A stretch of DNA of 64,000 nt from Diplonema papillatum. Its lineage: Eukaryota; Euglenozoa; Diplonemea; Diplonemida; Diplonemidae. Location: NCBI GenBank assembly GCA_030068145.1, contig JAPJBO010000065.1:406635-470634 (forward strand). The letters run 5' to 3'. Shown piece by piece: positions 57,800 through 64,000 of this stretch; position 1 is the stretch's first letter; every line of letters begins with the position of its first letter. The translations under genes were made by a program, and so were the position numbers. The notes beneath the pieces were generated by a model. It saw only the letters and a program-made list of their open reading frames with translations. It searched no databases and was not told the DNA's origin.

Positions 57800-58122
57800 A
57801 GAGGAAGAGGGTTCTTCTCGTATCCCACGAGAAAATTGAAAAGGAACTAGCCCAACACACCCCTAGCCCCATTTGTTTCCCGTACGATGCCCCCAGTTGA
57901 CCAAAAAAAAAAAAAAAAAAAAAAAGACAGGAGAGAGGACAGCGTCTGAGGCTTGCGGGGGGAATTCAGAGGCCAGCCAGGCGGACCACGCGCTCCCGGA
58001 GGTCCGCCGCGTGGGCAGAGTGGGCATGCTGCGCGCCGCCCGCCCAGGACCCCCTCGGCCAGACCGGTTCGTGCCCTCTGAGGAACGGCGAAAGGGATGG
58101 GAGTCGAGCATTCCTTCACGCA
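57800..58122. other. spacer with an A23 tract
   Basis: Holds an A23 tract (57903-57925) followed by a GC-rich segment of unknown origin (57930-58115) that reads open on both strands but matches nothing. It ends at the longest CCCGCAAA array. Confidence 0.4.
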
Positions 58123-58283
58123 CGCAAACCCGCAAACCCGCAAACCCGCAAACCCGCAAACCCGCAAACCCGCAAACCCGCAAACCCGCAAACCCGCAAA
58201 CCCGCAAACCCGCAAACCCGCAAACCCGCAAACCCGCAAACCCGCAAACCCGCAAACCCGCAAACCCGCCCCGCAAACCCGCA
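58123..58283 (+). repeat. CCCGCAAA array, longest (about 19 units)
   Basis: Almost perfect head-to-tail CCCGCAAA, with one CCCGCCCCGCAAA variant near the right end, passing directly into the family A start at 58283. Sequence purity suggests recent expansion. Confidence 0.95.
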
Positions 58284-58750
58284 CTCGGTGGCCCTGCGGG
58301 CCCCCTCGTGCATTTGATGGATTCTTAGTGCTTCGATGTGGGCCTTCTTGTCCAGGTTCGGCCTCTTGTGTGAAGAGGCCGACTCGAAAGAAAACAGGAT
58401 TCAGCACACACAACGCAAACAGGAACTAGAAGAAGAAAAGAAATTCACAAGATGGTTCGGGTCGGAGTTGTGCTTGAAAAATCTGGTGTTCGAGAGTTCG
58501 TGTGGAAGCAGTCAAGGTATGTGAAGTTACGAGTCAGCGATAAGGTTCTGACAGAGCTATGGGTACATATTTTTGTTGATATTTTGACCGATGCATCCAA
58601 CGAAACCGTCACAGGAATTCGAAGCTCCTACGAACGACGTTCTTTCAAGGGTCGCAACTTCGGGAGAACGTGCCCCCCCCATTTCGACATGCAACAGTTG
58701 CCTATCACGTTTTCGGTGTCTCACAGGAATTCGGAGCTCATGCGAACAGT
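58283..58750 (+). repeat. family A/C repeat, copy 2
   Basis: Nearly identical to copies 1 and 3 up to ATCACGTTTTCGGTG. It then switches to a short family C piece before a family B copy, whereas copies 1 and 3 continue with TTCCTTCAGCAAAGTGC. Confidence 0.85.
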
Positions 58751-58753
58751 GTT

Positions 58754-59235
58754 GGGGGACAAAATCTGACTTGCCACCTCCTCGCGGTGTCCCCTGGAAA
58801 CGTGTTTTTCGAAACGCGGCCAAGGCAAGCAGTACCTTTGCTGTGGGTGAAAGCCCCTTACTTCGTATCTGGCGTCCGAGCTGCGCACCTACCCTTCCCG
58901 GGCGTAAAAGATCCTGCCCCAAGCTGCCCAGCAGGAACGGGGGGGGCGGTGCAAAGAGGCACCTTCCAGGTGAGCCTTGCCAAGTTTGACTCCCTTGTGG
59001 CCCTCTCATCGTGAAGGCGGGGTAAAATCGGGATGGTTACCAATGTGCCCCCGGTTTTTTGAATTAGTTGGCCCCAGTCTGAGTGACAGGTGGCGGCTTG
59101 TGGCTGAGCCGCGGCCTTTCCAGGCCCTTAGCCGACTCTCCTTTCGTTTTTCTGAGTCCCCAGTGCCGTGGGGCAGGCGCCGGTTGCAGTGTGCAACTGG
59201 TGCGGGTTCAAACCGCGCCTGTCTGTGTTCGTGGT
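58754..59235 (+). repeat. family B repeat, copy 3
   Basis: Near-identical to copies 1 and 2, with the folded core at 59174-59221. It ends early at TCTGTGTTCGTGGT, where a family E fragment begins. Confidence 0.85.
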
Positions 59236-59236
59236 G

Positions 59237-59875
59237 GAAGTTTGCGAATCTGGGCTTCGATGAAAAATGCAAGCCTTTCCATTTCGAAGGGGGGGAAGGT
59301 CGTTTACTGCAGTGTTTGGTTTTGAGAGAGTTTCACAGCTTCGATGAAAGGCAACAAGAGAAGCAGGAGCAAGAGCAGCACCAGCACAAACAGCAGTGAG
59401 CAGCAAATCAGCAGGAAGTAAACAGTTACTGTGTTGTTGGCGGGATTGTCGCAGCTTCAGGGAAATCAGCAACAGCAGCAGGAGCAAGAGTGGCAAGGCA
59501 GCAAAAACCCCATCGAAGTCAAGTGAAGGTTGCTTTAAGCCTTTTGTCCACACTTTTCTTCTTATTGTAAAGAAATAAAAAGATGTCCCAGTTCTGGCAT
59601 GGCAGGCCCCTTTTGGCCCAAAAACAGGTAGCCACCGTTGTCAGCACATGGGACTTTCACTCATTCACCTTTTTTGCAGCAGCAGCAACATCAGCAAGAC
59701 TGAAGCACCAGCAGGGAGCAGGAGCAGAAGCAGCAGAAGCAGCAGAAGCAGCAGAAGCAGCAGAAGCAGCAGAAGCAGCAGAAGCAGCAGAAGCAGCAGA
59801 AGCAGCAGAAGCAGCAGCAGCAGCAGCAGCAGAAGTAGCAGCAGAAGCAGCACAGCTTTAGCAGAAGTAACAATC
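59237..59875 (+). repeat. family E fragment and CAG/CAGAAG array
   Basis: The family E unit (59237-59370) is followed by non-repeat sequence, then GATGTCCCAGTTCTGGCATG (as in the 52960 and 63548 copies) and a long GCAGAAGCA array (59715-59840). The alternating Ala/Glu and poly-Ser frames are array artefacts. Confidence 0.8.
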
Positions 59876-60066
59876 ACAGCATCAGCAGAACCAAACCAGG
59901 AACCCAAAACCTTGGGAGGAAGGATGGGAGGGGAAAATGGCCATTGGTTGTCTCTTGTGTGCGTGCTTTGTCCTATCTTTGAAGGGTTGAAAGGAAGCTG
60001 CACTTTGCAACGCGGGAGTACCTGTCGAGCCAGTCAGCAAGATCAACCCGTGCCACTATGCCAGCA
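59876..60066 (-). repeat. family D, minus copy, first part (split)
   Basis: Matches 53163-53350 and breaks at ATGCCAGCATTT. The family resumes at 60528 after unrelated sequence that includes a poly(A)-tailed element; about 160 bp of family D is missing at the break. Confidence 0.75.
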
Positions 60067-60243
60067 TTTCCCTTCCTTCCCTGCCCTTTCTTGTTTGCCA
60101 CAGGGTATGCTGTTTTCTTTTGTTTTCGTGGCCAAGAAGCCACACAAAGGTTTGCGGTTTTCTTTTGTTCACCCACAACCCCCCTCACCATGCAACCAGC
60201 AAAAACACAAACAGGCCCAAAAAAAAAAAAAAAGAAACCACAA

Positions 60244-60528
60244 TGCGAGGTGGCTTGCCACCGCGAATCGAAGAGGGCAGGTGGTCCGCCACCAAAGATG
60301 ATTCAGCCCTGATAAAATAGAGTGAAACCTGTTTGTGTCTTTGTGGTGAAACGTTTTGCTTCGCTGGGGTGAGTAAGAGAAAAGGGGCTTGAGGACGGAC
60401 GCAAGCGCGGGGCCCCAGCAACACAGAACACCGTCCTCATCCGCTTGCTTCCCGTTCGCTTCCCATTTGCTTGATTTTTATTTACTTATGGTGTTCTGTG
60501 TCCCTAAAAAAAAAAAAAAAAAAAAAAA
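60244..60528 (+). mobile_element. SINE-like retroposon copy with A23 tail
   Basis: Left part (CGCCACCGCGAATCG, GGGCAGGTGGTCCGCCAC, AAAATAGAGTG) is related to the element at 61552. The right end is GATTTTTATTTACTTATGGT plus GTTCTGTGTCCCT, then A23 (60506-60528). The same 3' sequence without a tail occurs at 43229. No coding capacity. Exact left end uncertain. Confidence 0.6.
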
Positions 60529-60634
60529 CCTTTCGAGGTCTGCGTGTTCATAGTTCTGATGATCCCTAATCGGTGGAAGTTTTGGGCAGATTAGAGACAG
60601 ACAAAGCACACACATAGCAACAATCTTTGGCACG
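60528..60634 (-). repeat. family D, minus copy, second part (split)
   Basis: CCTTTCGAGGTCTGCGTG to CAACAATCTTTGGCA, identical in order to 53512-53612. It is separated from the first part by the retroposon-containing insertion. Confidence 0.8.
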
Positions 60635-60689
60635 GGGACTTGATACTTGGGTATATTTTTCGAATTTTCAAGTTTTGGAAAAAATATTA

Positions 60690-61080
60690 TGAGCACCAGG
60701 CAGCACCAGCAGGCAGCACCAACGGCAGGCAGCACCAACGGCAGGCAGCACCAGGCAGTACCAGGAGACACCCAGGCCAGCACCCAGGAAGTCAGCACCA
60801 GCAAGTCAGCACCAGCAAGTCAGCACCAGCAAGTCAGCACCAGCAAGTCAGCACCAGCAAGTCAGCACCAGCAAGTCAGCACCAGCAAGTCAGCACCAGC
60901 AAGTCAGCACCAGCAAGTCAGCACCAGCAAGTCAGCACCAGCAAGTCAGCACCAGCAAGTCAGCACCAGCAAGTCAGCACCAGCAAGTCAGCACCAGCAA
61001 GTCAGCACCAGCAAGTCAGCACCAGCAAGGCAGCACCAGCAAGTCAGCAGCCAGCAAGCCAGCCAACAAAAAGCCTTGAG
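60690..61080 (+). repeat. CACCAGCAAGTCAG minisatellite, long array (about 18 units)
   Basis: Regular 14-bp units from about 60787 to 61062 with almost no variation, one AGTCAG to AGGCAG change near the end, then GCCAACAAAAAGCCTTGAGT as at 53948. Long repetitive Ser/Gln/Ala frames are artefacts. Confidence 0.95.
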
Positions 61081-61217
61081 TGAGAGACAAGCCCGACACA
61101 CAGGACTCCTACCACTCATCCTTTTGCTTCCCATTCTGCGCGTTCTTTGGGGGTCCTGTGTTGCCAAGCCTGATTGCAAGAGATAGAGGGGGACACACCT
61201 CCAGCAAACCCGGGCAA

Positions 61218-61551
61218 ACCTGACCTGTGGAATTGGATGCTGCCAAAAAATGGCTGGTTTGCGGGTCTGGTTCATAGGAAAACCAATAGAAACTGGATTC
61301 TGAATTTTCAGTTTTTCAGAATTTTTTTTTGACAAAGGTGAAATTTTTGCTTGGAATTTTTCATTGTGACGGGACGGACGGACAAGCCACATAATTATAT
61401 AGTAACCTGACCTGTGGAATTGGATGCTGCCAAAAAATGGCTGGTTTGCGGGTCTGGTTCATAGGAAAACCAATAGAAACTGGATTCTGAATTTTCAGTT
61501 TTTCAGAATTTTTTTTTGACAAAGGTGAAATTTTTGCTTGGAATTTTTCAT
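61218..61551 (+). repeat. 187-bp tandem satellite, interrupted
   Basis: ACCTGACCTGTGGAATTGGA starts copies at 61218 and 61405. Each includes GGATTCTGAATTTTCAGTTT, a T-run, GACAAAGGTGAAATTTTTGC and ATTGTGACGGGACGGACGGA with a TATATAGTAAC end. The second copy is interrupted after TTTTTCATT by a poly(A)-tailed insertion and resumes at 61801-61843. Confidence 0.9.
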
Positions 61552-61746
61552 TCGCCACCACAGGACGAAAAGGGCAGGTGGTACGCCACAAAACCAAAAC
61601 AGCCCCCAGTAAAATAGAGTAAGGCGGACAATGCTTGTGTATTCGTGGTGGAATTTTCCTCTTTTCCCGTTTGGTTTCCGCGCCCATGAAAATGGAACCC
61701 CCATGAGCGCGTTACGGGGTCCCAAGTGCCGGGTGGAGCGGCGTAA

Positions 61747-61801
<55 letters not shown>
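61552..61801 (+). mobile_element. SINE-like retroposon with 54-A tail, inserted in the satellite
   Basis: The intact satellite copy gives the empty site TTTTTCATTGTGACGG. Here the left flank ends TTTTTCATT and the right flank resumes ATTGTGACGG, so about 250 bp ending in A54 (61748-61801) was inserted, with an apparent ATT duplication. The body shares GGGCAGGTGGTACGCCAC and AAAATAGAGTA with the element at 60244. No tRNA-like boxes stand out. Confidence 0.7.
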
Positions 61802-61804
<3 letters not shown>

Positions 61805-61843
61805 TGACGGGACGGACGGACAAGCCACATAATTATATAGTAA

Positions 61844-61938
61844 CCCGCAAACCCGCAAACCCGCAAAACCCGCAAACCCGCAAACCCGCAAACCCGCAAA
61901 CCCGCAAACCCGCAAACCCGCAAACCCGCAAACCCGCA
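61844..61938 (+). repeat. CCCGCAAA array (about 12 units)
   Basis: Begins directly after the satellite end TATATAGTAA and passes into family A at 61938. One unit carries an extra A (CCCGCAAAA). Confidence 0.95.
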
Positions 61939-63695
61939 CTCGGTGGCCCTGCGGGCCCCCTCGTGCATTTGATGGATTCTTAGTGCTTCGATGTGGGCCT
62001 TCTTGTCCAGGTTCGGCCTCTTGTGTGAAGAGGCCGACTCGAAAGAAAACAGGATTCAGCACACACAACGCAAACAGGAACTAGAAGAAGAAAAGAAATT
62101 CACAAGATGGTTCGGGTCGGAGTTGTGCTTGAAAAATCTGGTGTTCGAGAGTTCGTGTGGAAGCAGTCAAGGTATGTGAAGTTCCGAGTCAGCGAAAAGG
62201 TTCTGACAGAGCTATGGGTACATATTTTTGTTGATATTTTGACCGATGCATCCAACGAAACCGTCACAGGAATTCGAAGCTCCTACGAACGACGTTCTTT
62301 CAAGGGTCGCAACTTCGGGAGAACGTGCCCCCCCATTTCGACATGCAACAGTTGCCTATCACGTTTTCGGTGTTCCTTCAGCAAAGTGCTCCTGAGAGGT
62401 CGTGAAGTCCAAGAAGCTGGCCATCAAAGGCCCCGGAATTCTCAATGGGTGGTCTTGGGGTTGGGGGACAAAATCTGACTTGCCACCTCCTCGCGGTGTC
62501 CCCTGGAAACGTGTTTTTCGAAACGCGGCCAAGGCAAGCAGTTCCTTTGCTGTGGGTGAAAGCCCCTAACTTCGTATCTGGCCTCCGAGCTGTGCACCTA
62601 CTCTTCCCAGGCGTAAAAAAGGTCGGCAAGAAAGCAGCAGCAGCAGCAAGGCAGCAGCAGCAAGGCAGGCAGCAGTAGAAGCAAGGCAGCAGCAGCAAGG
62701 CAGCAGCAGCAAGGCAGCCACGGCAAGGCAGCCGCGGCAAGGCAGCAACGGCAATGCAGCAGCAGAAGCAAGACAGCAGCGGCAAGGCAGCAGCAGCAAG
62801 GCAAGACAGCAGCGGCAAGGCAGGAGCGGCAGCAGGACAGCAGCAGCAAGGCAGCAGCAGCAAGGCAGCAGCGGCAAGGCAGCAGCAGCAAGGCAGCCAG
62901 AGCAAGACAGCAGCGGTTAATCAGCAGGAGGAAGAGCACCAACAGAAGGCAGCAGACAGGATAGGAGCTTTGAATTCAAATAAACATAAACAGAAAATCA
63001 AAACACAGACGAAGTTTGTTTGAAGCGCTTAAGAAGGAAATCGGAGCTTGCAATGAAAGCAGTCTTTGCAAGCGAAGGTCCTTGACTGCAGTGTTTGGTT
63101 TTGCGAGAATTCCACAGCTTCGGAGAAAGGCAGCAGAGCAGCAGGAGCAAGAGTAGCAGCAAGAAGAGCAGCAAGAGGAGGAGCAAGGCAGCAGCAAGGC
63201 AGACAGCAACTTTCGTTTCAAAGAAACCTAAACAGGAAATTAAAACACAGACGAAGTTTGCGAATCGGGGCTTCGATGAAAAATGCAAGCCTTTCCATTT
63301 CGAAGGGGGAGGGTCGTTTACTGCAGCGTTTGGTTTTGAGAGAGTTTCACAGCTTCGATGAAAGGCAACAAGAGAAGCAGGAGCAAGAGCAGCACCAGCA
63401 CCAAACACAGGAACAACAGGAGCAGCTAGATGAGCAGCAGCAAGGCAGCAAAAACCCCATCGAAGTCAAGAGAAGGTTGCTTTAAGCCTTTTGTCCACAC
63501 TTTTCTTCTTATTTTAAAGAAATGAATGTAAAGAAATGAAAAGATGTCCCAGTGCTGGCATGGCAGGCCCCTTTTGGCCCAAAGAACAGGTAGCCACCGT
63601 TGTCAGCACATGGGGTTTCCACTCATTCGCATTTTTTTTTGTAGCAGCAGAAACATCAGCAAGACTGAAGCACCAGCAGGGGGAGAAGGAGCAGA

Positions 63696-63726
<31 letters not shown>

Positions 63727-63756
63727 GCAGCAGCAGAAGTAGCAGCAGAAGCAGCA
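61938..63756 (+). repeat. segmental copy of 51337-53160 (families A, C, B fragment, CAG arrays, E)
   Basis: The same order of repeats at an offset of about 10.6 kb with very few differences, mainly a missing 14-15-bp array unit. It shows a recent duplication or conversion of a composite of about 1.8 kb. Confidence 0.9.
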
Positions 63757-64000
63757 CAGCATCAGCAGAACCAAACTAGGAACCAAAAACATTGGGAGGG
63801 GGGAAGGGGGAAGGGGAAAATGGCTATTGGTTGTCTCTTGTGTTTGTGCTTTGTCCCATCTTTGAAGGGTTGAAAAAAGCTGCACTTTGCAACACGGGAG
63901 TACCTGTCGAGCCAGTCAGCAAGATCAACCTGTGCCACTATGCCAGCATTTTGGATCAGAAGCGAGCCCCTCCATAAACTTTGTTGGGCGTCCTTGACGT
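63757..64000 (-). repeat. family D, minus copy, cut by the window end
   Basis: After the CAG tract the sequence is closer to the inverted 32825-33060 copy (TTTGTGCTTTGTCCCATC, GAAGCGAGCCCCTCC, TTGGGCGTCCTTGACGT) than to the 53163-53400 copy that follows the same segment at its other location. Confidence 0.85.

Noticed and set aside
58123-58283. CCCGCAAA array as a CRISPR array or a true chromosome end
   Set aside because: There are no spacers. The array is internal, flanked on both sides by other repeats, and occurs five times in the window.
59665-60003. Leu-, Cys-, Ala/Glu- or Ser-rich ORFs over CAG/CTG arrays (also at 51777-52355, 62378-62942, 33049-33315)
   Set aside because: They are translations of microsatellites in different frames, not proteins.

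Overview
The window is nuclear DNA of a eukaryote. It holds an MCM3 gene with GT-AG introns, one giant uninterrupted reading frame of the RNF213/mysterin type, remains of DNA transposons and Helitrons, poly(A)-tailed retroposon-like repeats and several kilobases of satellite. There are no operons or Shine-Dalgarno signals. A repeat-rich alga or other protist fits best; the sequence alone does not let me name the genus.

Layout. 1-0.7 kb: possible 3' end of an unknown gene with a ubiquitin-interacting-motif-like tail, and a short ORF. 2.3-9.8 kb: MCM3, seven exons, with intron 5 (about 4 kb) filled by a decayed transposon (pogo-like transposase start plus Ulp1-like protease) and clusters of a 16-bp motif. 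10.8-13.5 kb: a partly resolved multi-exon membrane-protein gene. 13.8-14.9 kb: inverted arrays around a dispersed repeat. 15.8-32.0 kb: one 5,396-residue ORF, a mysterin-like AAA+ protein with a repeated N-terminal region and an RZ-type zinc finger but no RING that I can find.

32.5-64 kb is accessory DNA: nested copies of at least five dispersed repeat families (called A to E here), a 4.7-kb minisatellite with a period near 33 bp, a 193-bp satellite, CAG-rich arrays, and arrays of the 8-mer CCCGCAAA. Embedded in it is a Helitron-type unit: an RPA70-like single-strand-binding protein (43.6-45.0 kb), then a 1,735-residue ORF joining an AlkB-like 2-oxoglutarate/Fe(II) dioxygenase to a HUH Rep domain (46.2-51.4 kb). 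The helicase part is missing, cut off at a CCCGCAAA array. A second, very GC-rich AlkB-like ORF of the same design lies at 54.95-56.6 kb.

The standout is the AlkB-Rep-RPA mobile unit and its AlkB paralogue. A dioxygenase acting on alkylated or methylated nucleic acid, a rolling-circle nickase and a single-strand-binding protein would all meet on the same ssDNA intermediate. That joint role is inference. The RING-less mysterin is the second item of interest.
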